Made by a program: the position numbers and the translations under genes. 64,000 nt of DNA from Maricaulis parjimensis (GTDB lineage Bacteria > Pseudomonadota > Alphaproteobacteria > Caulobacterales > Maricaulaceae), in NCBI RefSeq assembly GCF_016817355.1, contig NZ_JADOTT010000008.1:39787-103786 (forward strand), written 5' to 3'. Under the pieces are notes generated by a model. That model had not been told where the DNA came from and did no database searches. It saw nothing but the letters and a program-made list of their open reading frames with translations. Below, in pieces: positions 16,544 through 24,284 of this stretch. The first letter of the stretch is position 1, and the number at the start of each line of letters is the position of its first letter.

Positions 16544-17484
16544 GAGCGCCAAACCTCAAGAGAACGTCCGAGCAGGCCCTCCAGGCGCTCGATCTCAGGC
16601 GCGAAACGGGCCGTCAGGGCGTCACGGATATCGGCGTCCATGGGCGGAACAGTGGTTTCGCCGTCCACCATGGGCGGGTAGACGCCATCGGCGGTCGGGG
16701 CGTCGGCGTTTGTGGCGTCCCGCGGAGCGATGAATTCGGCATAGAGGTCTTCGAAGGGCTCTTTGGACCGGGCGTCCAGCACGCCTTCCAGAATGGGCAG
16801 GCGGGATCGCGGAATGCCGCCCGTATTATAGCGCTGGCGGGTTTCGGGCTCGATCCGGTCGAGGCCCAGATAGTCCTGTACCTTGGCGACAATGCCCGGT
16901 GTGTCGGCATCGAGTTCGTCCTGCAGGAGGACCAGCATGTCCGGGAAATGCTGCTTCCAGATCGCGATCCGCTCGGCGTAGCAGCTGGTATCGGCATAGA
17001 GCCACTGGAAGCCCCAATTGGCCGCCTTGCGGCGCGGCTCATCGGCGAGCGCGCTGCGGAAGGTGGCGAATTCGGCATCGCGGCGGACGTTCTGCAGATA
17101 GTGGGAATAGGTCCGCTCGACCGGATTGCGCAGGAGCGCGATGATCCGGGTCTGTGGCCCGCAATATTTCAGGGCGCGCGGGGCGGAGATGGGTGCGTAG
17201 GCATAATAGTCCGGCGAGACATCGCCGATGCGCTTCTGACCCGACCAGGTTTCGAACAGGGTCTGGTAGTCGGCCACGGTCGGGGCCGTGTCATAGTGGT
17301 AGTAGGCAGGCCAGTAGACCTCACCTTCGCCAATGCCGGAGAAGAAACGGCCTTCCTTGCGCACAGGCGAGAGGAAGATGTCCTTGTGCTGGGCGAGGTA
17401 GTGATAGAGCGAGGTCGTGCCGGATTTCGGCGCACCGATCACCAGGAAGTTCGGCCAGATATCTTGGGTCGCGTTGGAGCTCAC
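16540..17484 (-). CDS. PAPS-dependent sulfotransferase family protein
   Basis: A 314-residue sulfotransferase. The 5'-phosphosulfate loop is 'FLVIGAPKSGTTSLYHYLAQ' near residue 14. The 3'-phosphate motif is 'IIALLRNPVERTYSHYLQNV', with the Arg and Ser in place. 'EGRFFSG' and 'RIGDVSPDYY' match Sulfotransfer_1 enzymes, and the C-terminal 'RQRYNTGGIPRSRL' gives the usual loop. I prefer the GTG at 17484 (AAAGGA seven bases upstream) to an ATG at 17520 that lacks a ribosome site. Placement between pseG and the ATP-grasp gene suggests it sulfates the flagellar glycan or its precursor. Confidence 0.87.
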   Translation of the reverse strand: MSSNATQDIWPNFLVIGAPKSGTTSLYHYLAQHKDIFLSPVRKEGRFFSGIGEGEVYWPAYYHYDTAPTVADYQTLFETWSGQKRIGDVSPDYYAYAPISAPRALKYCGPQTRIIALLRNPVERTYSHYLQNVRRDAEFATFRSALADEPRRKAANWGFQWLYADTSCYAERIAIWKQHFPDMLVLLQDELDADTPGIVAKVQDYLGLDRIEPETRQRYNTGGIPRSRLPILEGVLDARSKEPFEDLYAEFIAPRDATNADAPTADGVYPPMVDGETTVPPMDADIRDALTARFAPEIERLEGLLGRSLEVWRS

Positions 17485-17580
17485 ATCCCGGTCCTTTGCG
17501 AGGGGCGTGATCCGCAACATTTCAGGCTGCGAATCAGGCCGATCATTCGCCCCCCAATCGGCCTGCTGGAAGTTAAGGTT

Positions 17581-18558
17581 TTACTGAGAAGCGCCCTGTT
17601 GTGACAGGGGAAATTCGATCAAGTGCCGGGCCAGCCGGTCGGCACCCCTGCCATCGACCAGGGTCTGGCCCCGGCGGGCCATGCGGACACGGCGCTCCGC
17701 ATCGGTTGCCAGCGCTTCCATCGTCTCGGTGACCCGGCGTTCAAAACAGGGCTTTTCCGGGTCGATCATGAGGCCCAGCCCCAGACGCTGGAACTGGCGG
17801 GCACGATCATATTGATGCGGAACAATCGGCACGCACAGGGCGGGCAGGCCCGTGGCGGCGGCCTCGTGCAGGGTGGTGCCGCCGGCGAGCACGGCCAGGT
17901 CGGCGTTCAGGAGCGCATCGTGCAAGGGCAGGAGCGTACGGCCATCCCGTGTCCCGCCCGGGCGGCGGACATTCAGTTCCAGCCCGGACAAGGCGGGGGA
18001 TTGGCGGATCGAGTTTTCGATACGGTCGACCAGATCGGTAGCCGTGCCGCCCAGGGAGACAAGGATATTGGCGGCCGGCTGAGCGATTTGTTTGGCTGGC
18101 AGGCCGGCATAGGCGTCATCCAGCAGGAGCCAGTCGGCACCGGATAATTGGGGGCGCTGGGGATCCGGATCGGTTTCGGCAAAGCCCTGGCGGACATGAA
18201 GGTCTGCGACGGCTTCGCCTGTGAAGCCGCCGATCAACACGACCGGACAGACCGTGGTCCGGATCTGCGCCACCAGATCGGCGGGCGTGTTTTTCCAGTC
18301 GCCGACGAAAAGGTCGCTGCCGGCTGCCACCAGCATGGGGGTGAGCAGGTCGGCTTCGATCTCTTCGTCGAGGATGTGGACATGGTCGTCATCGTCGAGC
18401 CAGTCGGGCAGGACAGTGGGTGTGGTGGTGAACCAGTCGATCTCGACGCCGGCCCTGATCAGGGCGCGGGCGAGGGCGCTGCAGCGCATGACATGGCCCA
18501 GACCGATATCGCCGCCGCCATCGGCGCGCAGGGCAATGCGGCGCGGCGAACCAGTCAC
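17581..18558 (-). CDS. pseG: PseG-like UDP-sugar hydrolase
   Basis: A 325-residue GT-B-type hydrolase that would remove UDP from the 2,4-diacetamido-trideoxy-hexose just before the synthase step. The N-terminus 'IALRADGGGDIGLGHVMRCS' is the PseG signature, with the catalytic-type His in GHVMRC. 'VLIGGFTG', 'ADWLLLDDAYAGL', 'ILVSLGGTATD', 'LAVLAGGTTLHEAAATGLPA' and 'HQYDRARQFQRLG' give the nucleotide-binding half. The GTG start overlaps the flmG stop (GTGA). About 96 bases separate it from the sulfotransferase and hold a 9-bp inverted repeat (17535-17543 with 17557-17565), a possible attenuator. Confidence 0.88.
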   Translation of the reverse strand: MTGSPRRIALRADGGGDIGLGHVMRCSALARALIRAGVEIDWFTTTPTVLPDWLDDDDHVHILDEEIEADLLTPMLVAAGSDLFVGDWKNTPADLVAQIRTTVCPVVLIGGFTGEAVADLHVRQGFAETDPDPQRPQLSGADWLLLDDAYAGLPAKQIAQPAANILVSLGGTATDLVDRIENSIRQSPALSGLELNVRRPGGTRDGRTLLPLHDALLNADLAVLAGGTTLHEAAATGLPALCVPIVPHQYDRARQFQRLGLGLMIDPEKPCFERRVTETMEALATDAERRVRMARRGQTLVDGRGADRLARHLIEFPLSQQGASQ

Positions 18559-20351
18559 GAGCGGGCCTTCACCTCTTGGGCCAGGGCTTCCTGGACGCGG
18601 CGCATCGTATTGTCCCAGTCCTGGAAGCCTTCACCAAAGAAGGAGCGGGTCTGGGGATACCAGTGCTGGTGATCAGAACCGAGCAGGGTCCAGGTTGAGG
18701 AGCGGGCATGGATGAACCAGACCTTGCCACCGCTGGCAGCCGCCAGGTTGGATGTTGCATTCATCGGGCCCAGGACCAGATCGCAGGCGGCAGAGAGGGC
18801 TGCAACCTTGTCGAGATCCATTTTGAGATCGATGTCGCGCGGCTGGTGGATGTCGACGCCGAAGCGCTCCTTGGCCAGCGCCAATTCCTCTTCGGCCTTG
18901 CCGTACTGAAGATTGACGAAGTCGACGCCGGGGGTTTGCAGGACGTCCTTCCAGGCATCAAAGGCGGAAAAGAATTTGGAGCGGCGAGCGTCCATTTTCA
19001 GGGATTTCCAGAGAATCCCGACCTTCAGGCCGGAACCGAAACTGGCCAGTTGATCCCGGAAGGCCTGCAGCTGGTCCGGGGCAGGCTTGAGGAAGCCTTG
19101 TCTGTCCGGGAAGGCGTTGAGGCTGGAGCGGAAGGCCCGGAGCGGGCTGGCCATGGGGGTCCAAAGGTCAGCGCTCTCGGCGCCTTTTACCGTGCGGATC
19201 TCGCGGCCTTCCACTGTGGCAGACAGGTGATTGGTTACCTGGACCTGCGGGAAGGAGCGTTTGACCAGCGGCATGAGGCGGTATTCGCAGGCGATGCACA
19301 ATTGACCGTCCGGCCCCAGGGCTTCGATCAGGTCCGGGATGATGCTCATGAAAAGGACTTCATCGCCCAAGCCCTGTTCGCCGATCAGAAGGAGTGTCTT
19401 GCCGCGGATCTCGCGGGCATCGGCACCGTCCCACATGGGAATGGGCAGGGAGAAGAGCGTCGCCTGGGCGCGATTGGGATCGAGGCGGGAGGCATTGGCT
19501 TCCCAGCCTTCCGCGATCTGCCCGGCGGCCAGAAGGACCATGGAGCGGCCATGCCGCATCGTGGCCAGTTCGGTCTCGTCAGCCGGGTCCTTGAGGGCTT
19601 CCTCATAGTGCGGCAGGGCTTTTTCAGGCTCGCCGAGGAGTTCGTAGACATTGGCCATATTGTTATGGGCACGGCCGTAATCGGGCTTCAGGCGAAGCGC
19701 TTCCAGATAAAAGGTCGAAGCTTCCTCCGGCTTGCCGCTGTCATTGATGACGGTGCCCATGGAGTTCCAAAGCTCGTAATTGTCCTGATGGGCATAAATG
19801 GCCGTGCGCAGGATCTCGATGGCTTCCTCGAATTTGGATTGGTCACGCAGCACGCCGGCCAAATTGATCTGGGCGTTGATGGAATTGGGCGCGAGCTGGC
19901 ATTCGATCCGGTAGAACTTCTCCGCCACGTCGAGCATGTCGAGCTTCCACGCGACCAGGCCGAGCTTCTGGTAGATCTCGGCATCCTGGGGATCCAGCTC
20001 CCAGGCTTTCTGGAAGAAGTCGAGTGCGCTGGAGAGGCGGCCGAGCCGGTACAGCATCAGGCCCATGACGTGATTGGTCAGCGCCAGGTCGGGCGCCAGA
20101 TTGACCGTCTTCCAGGCCAGGCGCGCCGCTTCGGAATGCTGGTTCTCGGCCGACATTTTCAGGGCACGCTTCGCCTGGGCCACGACTTTTGTGTACTGCT
20201 TGCGCTTGGCGTCAGGCAGGCGATTGAGCTGGTCGTCCAGCTTCAGGGCGCTGCGTCCCAGCGGGACCGCGTCACGCGCTTCGTTCCGGACGGTTTCGGC
20301 TTGTGCGGAGAGTTCCGCGTCCAGATCCAGCACCGGGGCGTATTGCGTCAT
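18555..20351 (-). CDS. flmG: FlmG-like TPR flagellin glycosyltransferase
   Basis: A 598-residue two-part protein. TPR repeats span about residues 60-290 (for example 'NHVMGLMLYRLGRLSSALDF', 'AEIYQKLGLVAWKLDMLDVA', 'AHNNMANVYELLGEPEKALP'). A GT-B-like domain follows from about 320: 'LLIGEQGLGDEVLFMSIIPD', 'VGILWKSL', 'LVLGPMNATSNLAAASGGKV'. This is the architecture described for Caulobacter FlmG, where the TPR part binds flagellins and the second part transfers the nonulosonic acid. The divergent neighbours are flbT and flaF. The start is the ATG at 20351; an in-frame TTG lies two codons upstream. A near-match CtrA box lies 46 bases upstream of the start. Confidence 0.85.
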   Translation of the reverse strand: MTQYAPVLDLDAELSAQAETVRNEARDAVPLGRSALKLDDQLNRLPDAKRKQYTKVVAQAKRALKMSAENQHSEAARLAWKTVNLAPDLALTNHVMGLMLYRLGRLSSALDFFQKAWELDPQDAEIYQKLGLVAWKLDMLDVAEKFYRIECQLAPNSINAQINLAGVLRDQSKFEEAIEILRTAIYAHQDNYELWNSMGTVINDSGKPEEASTFYLEALRLKPDYGRAHNNMANVYELLGEPEKALPHYEEALKDPADETELATMRHGRSMVLLAAGQIAEGWEANASRLDPNRAQATLFSLPIPMWDGADAREIRGKTLLLIGEQGLGDEVLFMSIIPDLIEALGPDGQLCIACEYRLMPLVKRSFPQVQVTNHLSATVEGREIRTVKGAESADLWTPMASPLRAFRSSLNAFPDRQGFLKPAPDQLQAFRDQLASFGSGLKVGILWKSLKMDARRSKFFSAFDAWKDVLQTPGVDFVNLQYGKAEEELALAKERFGVDIHQPRDIDLKMDLDKVAALSAACDLVLGPMNATSNLAAASGGKVWFIHARSSTWTLLGSDHQHWYPQTRSFFGEGFQDWDNTMRRVQEALAQEVKARS

Positions 20352-20396
20352 GATCAAACCTGTTTCGATTGTTGTCCTACACGCATGGGATTCGCT

Positions 20397-20412
20397 TTAA
20401 GAACTCGCTAAC
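20397..20412. promoter_or_regulatory. near-match CtrA box between flmG and flbT
   Basis: The sequence reads TTAA-GAACTCG-CTAA-C, one mismatch from TTAA-N7-TTAA. It sits in the 171-base divergent region between flmG and flbT. The symmetric form could serve either gene. Weak on its own. Confidence 0.35.
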
Positions 20413-20522
20413 GTAAAAACCGGCGCAGGGTTTCGGGCGGAAACGATTTCTTCACTCAGCATTGCCAACCTGCGCGAGACTCAAAGTCGTGACCGCCGCA
20501 TTGTGCGCAACGGAGCTTGCAT

Positions 20523-20909
20523 ATGCCGCTTAAAATCTCGCTCAAACCTGGCGAGCGGTTTGTCCTCAACGGGGCCGTGATCGAAAACGGTGAACGTCGG
20601 GCGAATCTCGTTCTCAAGAACAAGGCTGCGGTTCTGCGGGAAAAGGATATCCTCCACGAAGAGGATGTCACGACGCCGGTCCGCCGCATCTATTTCCCGA
20701 TCATGATGATGTATCTGTCGGACAAGGCGGACGACAAGCTCTACGACGAATTTGTGCTCCGCATGAATGAGTTCATGGGCGTGGTCACCAATCCGGATGT
20801 GCTGACTGTCTGTGTCGCGATCAGTCGCGATGTCATGGCGGGCGAGCACTACAAGGCCCTGATGGGGTGCCGGAAACTCATGACGTATGAAGCAGAGAGA
20901 TTGGGCTGA
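20523..20909 (+). CDS. flbT: FlbT flagellin synthesis regulator
   Basis: A 128-residue FlbT family protein. The ATG at 20523 gives 'MPLKISLKPGERFVLNGAVI', the typical start. 'VLKNKAAVLREKDILHEED' and 'PVRRIYFPIMMMYL' follow, then 'HYKALMGCRKLM'. In Caulobacter, FlbT binds the 5' leader of flagellin mRNA and limits translation until the hook is finished. Its stop overlaps the flaF start (TGATG), so the two are coupled, and the flagellin genes come directly after. Confidence 0.95.
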   Translation: MPLKISLKPGERFVLNGAVIENGERRANLVLKNKAAVLREKDILHEEDVTTPVRRIYFPIMMMYLSDKADDKLYDEFVLRMNEFMGVVTNPDVLTVCVAISRDVMAGEHYKALMGCRKLMTYEAERLG

Positions 20910-21292
20910 TGTCGCTTCAAGCCTATCAGGCTGCGAGCCAACGCAGCGAAGACCCCCGGGCTACGGAATACCGCCTGTTTGCGCAGGTGACGCGGGCGCT
21001 CATGGCGTCAAAGACTTTGCCGATGGAAGATGTGCGCGGCCGGGCCGATGCCATCGACTGGAACCGGCGGATCTGGAGCAATCTGGCCGTCGATTGTGCC
21101 AGTAATGACAACAAGCTGCCGGAAGGCTTGCGGGCTGCCATCATCTCGCTGTCCATCTTCGTGTCCAAGCATGGCAGTGTCGCCATGCGTGATCCGAGTG
21201 CGATCGATGATCTGGTGGATATCAATCGCACGGTGATGCAGGGGCTGATGCCCCAGGCCGGCGCGGGAGCTGGCGGGCAGGCGGCCCTCTAG
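20909..21292 (+). CDS. flaF: FlaF flagellin secretion/assembly factor
   Basis: A 127-residue FlaF family protein with 'LQAYQAASQRSEDPRATEYR', 'IDWNRRIWSNLAVDCASNDN' and 'RAAIISLSIFVSKH', all characteristic. FlaF is needed with flagellins for their secretion and works opposite FlbT in flagellin control in Caulobacter relatives. It is translationally coupled to flbT. A terminator at 21334 separates it from the first flagellin. Confidence 0.95.
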   Translation: MSLQAYQAASQRSEDPRATEYRLFAQVTRALMASKTLPMEDVRGRADAIDWNRRIWSNLAVDCASNDNKLPEGLRAAIISLSIFVSKHGSVAMRDPSAIDDLVDINRTVMQGLMPQAGAGAGGQAAL

Positions 21293-21333
21293 GGCAGGAA
21301 TTGCCGCCCCGGCAAAAACAGGCAGGCAGGATC

Positions 21334-21361
21334 GGGCGCTTCCCTCGGGAGGCGTCTTTTT
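21334..21361 (+). terminator. terminator after flaF
   Basis: A 9-10-bp stem (about 21335-21344 with 21347-21356, with G-T pairs) and a two-base loop, followed by five T. It separates flbT-flaF from the flagellin promoter just downstream. Confidence 0.75.
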
Positions 21362-21407
21362 CATATCCTATTACACTGAAATCATTGGGTTTGTCGGAAT
21401 GCCAAAG

Positions 21408-21422
21408 CGGCACGCTGCTTGC
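21408..21422 (+). promoter_or_regulatory. sigma-54 promoter of flagellin 1
   Basis: CGGCACGCTGCTTGC matches the sigma-54 consensus TGGCAC-N5-TTGC in 9 of 10 positions, with exact GG-N10-GC spacing. Transcription should begin near 21434, giving a leader of about 64 bases before the ATG. Confidence 0.85.
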
Positions 21423-21497
21423 GAAGTCGTATCCGGGCAAAACGTCCGCGGCCGCAGAAGTCGGCTTTGATTACTTCCAGAATGGAGGACTTACACA

Positions 21498-22325
21498 ATG
21501 GCACTTTCTGTCAACACCAACGCTGGCGCCATGATGGCGCTGCAGAACTTGAACAAGACGAATATGGACCTGACCCAGGTGCAAAACCGTATCAATACCG
21601 GACTGGAAGTATCCGGCGCTAAGGACAATGGCGGCATTTACGCCATCGCCCAGCGCATGCGCTCCCAGGTGAACGGCTATAGTGCGGTGACCAACTCCCT
21701 GGATCTGGCCACTTCAGTCACCGACGTGTCTCTGGCCGCCGGTGAAGCGATTTCCGATCTGCTGATCGAAATGAAGGAAAAAGCCCTGGCTGCGGCTGAC
21801 ACGTCGCTCGATACGGCCTCGCGGAACGCCCTGAACGAAGACTTCAAGGCCCTGCGCGACCAGATCACGACAATCACGTCGAACGCCGAATTCAACGGAA
21901 CGAACCTCATCAATGGTTCGATCACGTCGATCTCGGCACTGGCCAATGCTGACGGCTCCAACACGATCACCATCTCCGATGCGAACCTGACGCTCGGTGG
22001 CGGTGTTGTGACGGTGGCCGCGGCGGCCTCCTTCGCTTCGGCGGGTGACGCGTCTACCCTCGTCACCACGATCGAGACTTCGCTCGATAACCTGAACGCG
22101 TCTCTGGCCAAGCTCGGTACGGCATCCAAGTCGCTGGAGGTCCACAAGTCCTTCGTGACCAAGCTGTCCGACGCGCTGGAAACGGGTATCGGCCATCTGG
22201 TCGACGCCGACATGGCGAAGGAAAGCGCACGGCTCCAGTCGCTGCAGGTCAAGCAGCAGCTGGGTGTCCAGGCCCTGTCCATCGCCAACCAGGCGCCGAG
22301 CACGATCATGTCGTTCTTCGGGTAA
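21498..22325 (+). CDS. flagellin 1
   Basis: A 275-residue flagellin. The N-terminal coiled-coil part 'SVNTNAGAMMALQNLNKTNM' and 'QNRINTGLEVSGAKDNGGIY', and the C-terminal 'SLQVKQQLGVQALSIANQAP', form the D0/D1 core. The short central domain (about 130-190) has no bulky D2/D3 insert, as is usual in Caulobacter-type filaments. It contains many Ser/Thr that could be glycosylated. It is nearly the same protein as flagellin 2, differing at scattered positions (for example Ser-Ala versus Asn-Ser near the start). It has its own sigma-54 promoter and its own terminator, so it is monocistronic. Confidence 0.97.
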   Translation: MALSVNTNAGAMMALQNLNKTNMDLTQVQNRINTGLEVSGAKDNGGIYAIAQRMRSQVNGYSAVTNSLDLATSVTDVSLAAGEAISDLLIEMKEKALAAADTSLDTASRNALNEDFKALRDQITTITSNAEFNGTNLINGSITSISALANADGSNTITISDANLTLGGGVVTVAAAASFASAGDASTLVTTIETSLDNLNASLAKLGTASKSLEVHKSFVTKLSDALETGIGHLVDADMAKESARLQSLQVKQQLGVQALSIANQAPSTIMSFFG

Positions 22326-22341
22326 TCGCCCATTCGTTTTG

Positions 22342-22378
22342 GTCGGGACCGCGGCTTCGCGGTCCCGACAATTTTTTT
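22342..22378 (+). terminator. strong terminator of flagellin 1
   Basis: A 12-bp perfect stem (22342-22353 with 22358-22369), loop GCTT, then AA and seven T. Confidence 0.95.
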
Positions 22379-22422
22379 CTGCATTTTCGGCGCTGGCGCG
22401 TCAGCATGCCTGAATTCCGGAA

Positions 22423-22437
22423 TTAACTCATTTTTAA
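22423..22437. promoter_or_regulatory. CtrA-type box between flagellins 1 and 2
   Basis: TTAA-CTCATTT-TTAA is an exact TTAA-N7-TTAA match followed by GC. It lies about 160 bases upstream of the sigma-54 promoter, too far to be that promoter's core. It may recruit CtrA for cell-cycle control or mark a second, sigma-70 type promoter. Confidence 0.6.
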
Positions 22438-22445
22438 GCATAAAT

Positions 22446-22504
22446 TTTTGCCGATCGGCAAAATCTGCCTAGCATTTTGAGGGGGGAGGGCGGCAATTTC
22501 TGCC
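22446..22504. promoter_or_regulatory. pair of ftr-like enhancer elements upstream of flagellin 2
   Basis: Two near-identical 14-mers lie 35 bases apart: CGGCAAAATCTGCC (22456-22469) and CGGCAATTTCTGCC (22491-22504). The first overlaps a perfect 18-bp palindrome TTTTGCCGATCGGCAAAA (22446-22463). They sit about 92-140 bases upstream of the -24 element, the expected place for an NtrC-type activator such as FlbD. Confidence 0.7.
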
Positions 22505-22595
22505 CACCACTTTCTTACCGGTTAACCAGAGTGATTCGCGGAGGGCCGTTTCGAATCAGGGCCGGGGCCATTAACCCTGCCTGTCAATCGTAAAC

Positions 22596-22610
22596 TGGCA
22601 TTGCCCTTGC
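22596..22610 (+). promoter_or_regulatory. sigma-54 promoter of flagellin 2
   Basis: TGGCATTGCCCTTGC fits TGGCAC-N5-TTGC with one mismatch and exact GG-N10-GC spacing. The predicted start is near 22622 and the leader about 63 bases. Confidence 0.9.
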
Positions 22611-22684
22611 TGTTTATGGGTTGGGTCAGAAGACCTGGCGAGCAAAAGGCTCGTGACAACACTAGAACAGGAAAGGGCCAAGAA

Positions 22685-23509
22685 ATGGCTACGATCAACA
22701 CCAATGCTGGCGCGATGATGGCGCTGCAAAACCTCAATCAGACCAACAAAGACCTGCAGATGGTCCAGAACCGTATCAACACCGGTCTGGCCGTCTCGTC
22801 CGCTAAGGACAATGGTGGTATCTACGCGATCGCCCAGAAAATGCGTTCGGACGTCAACGGCTATGCCGCGGTCGGCAACTCGCTCGACCTGGCCCAGTCC
22901 ACGACCGACGTGGCCCTGGCTGCTGGTGAAGCCATCTCCGATCTTCTGATCGAGATGAAGGAAAAGGCCCTGGCCGCTTCCGACACCTCGCTGGACACCG
23001 CGTCCCGCTCTGCCCTGAACGAAGACTTCAAGGCCCTGCGTGACCAAATCACGACCATCGCTTCCAACGCCGAATTCAACGGCACGAACCTGATCAACGG
23101 TTCCGTGACCTCGATCTCGGCTCTGGCCAATGCTGACGGTTCCAACACGATCACCATCTCCGACGCCAACATGACGCTCGGCGGTGGCACCGTGACGGTT
23201 TCCGCGACGGCTTCGTTCGCTTCTGCGGGCGACGCGTCCACGATGGTCTCCACGATCGAAACCTCTCTGGACAACCTGAACGCTTCGCTGGCCAAGCTCG
23301 GCACGGCTTCGAAGTCTCTGGAAGTTCACAAGAGCTTCGTGGGTAAGCTGTCCGACGCCCTGGAAACGGGTATCGGCAACCTGGTCGACGCCGACCTGGC
23401 CAAGGAAAGCGCCCGCCTTCAGTCGCTGCAGGTCAAGCAGCAGCTGGGTGTGCAGGCTCTGTCCATCGCCAACTCGGCTCCGAGCACGATCCTGGGTTAC
23501 TTCCGTTAA
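22685..23509 (+). CDS. flagellin 2
   Basis: A 274-residue flagellin. The ATG at 22685 follows AGGAAAGGG and opens 'MATINTNAGAMMALQNLNQT'; the longer frame upstream runs through the promoter. The C-terminus 'SLQVKQQLGVQALSIANSAP' is the D0 helix. Codon choice is strongly biased to AAC, GAC, TCC and CTG, more than in flagellin 1, which suggests it is the most heavily expressed filament subunit. It has its own sigma-54 promoter with two upstream activator-type sites. It is followed by a hairpin and then by flaG. Confidence 0.97.
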   Translation: MATINTNAGAMMALQNLNQTNKDLQMVQNRINTGLAVSSAKDNGGIYAIAQKMRSDVNGYAAVGNSLDLAQSTTDVALAAGEAISDLLIEMKEKALAASDTSLDTASRSALNEDFKALRDQITTIASNAEFNGTNLINGSVTSISALANADGSNTITISDANMTLGGGTVTVSATASFASAGDASTMVSTIETSLDNLNASLAKLGTASKSLEVHKSFVGKLSDALETGIGNLVDADLAKESARLQSLQVKQQLGVQALSIANSAPSTILGYFR

Positions 23510-23519
23510 TCGCGGGACT

Positions 23520-23546
23520 GGATGGCGGAGCTCAGCTCCGCCATCC
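23520..23546 (+). terminator. hairpin after flagellin 2
   Basis: A 12-bp perfect stem (23520-23531 with 23535-23546) with a TCA loop; the tail is CCCTT rather than a T-run. It could stabilise the flagellin mRNA 3' end while letting some transcription reach flaG. Confidence 0.7.
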
Positions 23547-23613
23547 CCCTTCGCGACTGACGCGAATGCCTTGAGACGTGGGCGGTGAAAGGACCGCCTG
23601 ATCCGAAAACGAA

Positions 23614-23985
23614 ATGGCAGAAACGGGGTTCCATACCAACAGACCTGTTCCGGTGACGTCGTACACCGAAAACAGAGATCTTCATGCCGACCGCCCGCGG
23701 GAGACTGCGGCGCGGGTTGATCCCGTTGAGCATACCGACAAGACGGCGACCGATACGCCGCAGCAGCGCGAAGAGCGCGCCGCCGAAATTGAACGGCTGG
23801 CCAATGACGCTCTGAGGAATTCCCGCCTGAAAATCCTCCAGGACGAAAACAATGGCGACTATATCTATATGATGGTCGACGAGGATACGGGCGAGCAGAT
23901 CCGTCGATGGCCGCCGGAAAAGCATGGCGACCTGATGGAATATCTGCGCACCAAGACGGCCGGCCTGCTCGACGCCAAGGCCTGA
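23614..23985 (+). CDS. flaG: FlaG family protein
   Basis: A 123-residue protein with a disordered, charged N-terminus. The C-terminal FlaG domain (about residues 60-115) has 'SRLKILQDENNGDYIYMMVD' and 'DEDTGEQIRRWPPEKHGDLM', the family signature. FlaG proteins sit in flagellin clusters and affect filament length or flagellin folding. No separate promoter is obvious in the 104-base gap, so it may depend on read-through from flagellin 2. It ends in a strong terminator. Confidence 0.9.
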   Translation: MAETGFHTNRPVPVTSYTENRDLHADRPRETAARVDPVEHTDKTATDTPQQREERAAEIERLANDALRNSRLKILQDENNGDYIYMMVDEDTGEQIRRWPPEKHGDLMEYLRTKTAGLLDAKA

Positions 23986-24013
23986 CGGCAAGACGCACTC
24001 ACGCAACCCCAGA

Positions 24014-24042
24014 AAAACCCGCGGCCCTCCCGCGGGTTTTTT
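24014..24042 (+). terminator. strong terminator after flaG
   Basis: An 11-bp stem (24014-24024 with 24030-24040), loop of five, running into TTTTTT. Confidence 0.93.
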
Positions 24043-24089
24043 GTGTGTGCGGGGCGGATCAGAGCCGGGCCAAAACCGTCATTTCCACT

Positions 24090-24124
24090 CGGCAAAAAAC
24101 GCCCACTTCCCGGCAGAAAACGGT
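24090..24124. promoter_or_regulatory. ftr-like elements upstream of flagellin 3
   Basis: CGGCAAAAAACGCC (24090-24103) and CGGCAGAAAACGGT (24111-24124) resemble the pair upstream of flagellin 2, although their right halves are more degenerate. They lie about 87-120 bases upstream of the -24 element at 24211. Confidence 0.55.
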
Positions 24125-24210
24125 CTGTTTACCGGGCCAATTGCGCACCGCTGAATTGGGCGCTCCTCCCAACGCATTGATAAATCGTAGAAATTCCGAT
24201 TAACCAAACT

Positions 24211-24225
24211 TGGCACGCTCGTTGC
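24211..24225 (+). promoter_or_regulatory. sigma-54 promoter of flagellin 3
   Basis: TGGCACGCTCGTTGC is a perfect match to TGGCAC-N5-TTGC. The predicted start is near 24237, about 48 bases before the ATG. Confidence 0.95.
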
Positions 24226-24284
24226 GGATATGTCAGCGAACCCGCCGCTGAAGGAGCGGCAATGACTACGCGGGAGAATGTCGC

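Larger units (their letters stand above)
22379..22684. other. long regulatory intergenic region upstream of flagellin 2
   Basis: No gene. After the flagellin 1 terminator this stretch holds, in order, a perfect CtrA-type box (22423-22437), an 18-bp palindrome fused to a first CGGCA...TGCC element, a second such element (22491-22504), the sigma-54 promoter (22596-22610) and a leader with a small hairpin (22639-22643 with 22649-22653). Each is listed separately. Confidence 0.85.

Noticed and set aside
18708-20411. A 567-codon plus-strand frame opposite flmG
   Set aside because: It is a shadow frame; TPR and glycosyltransferase motifs are on the minus strand.
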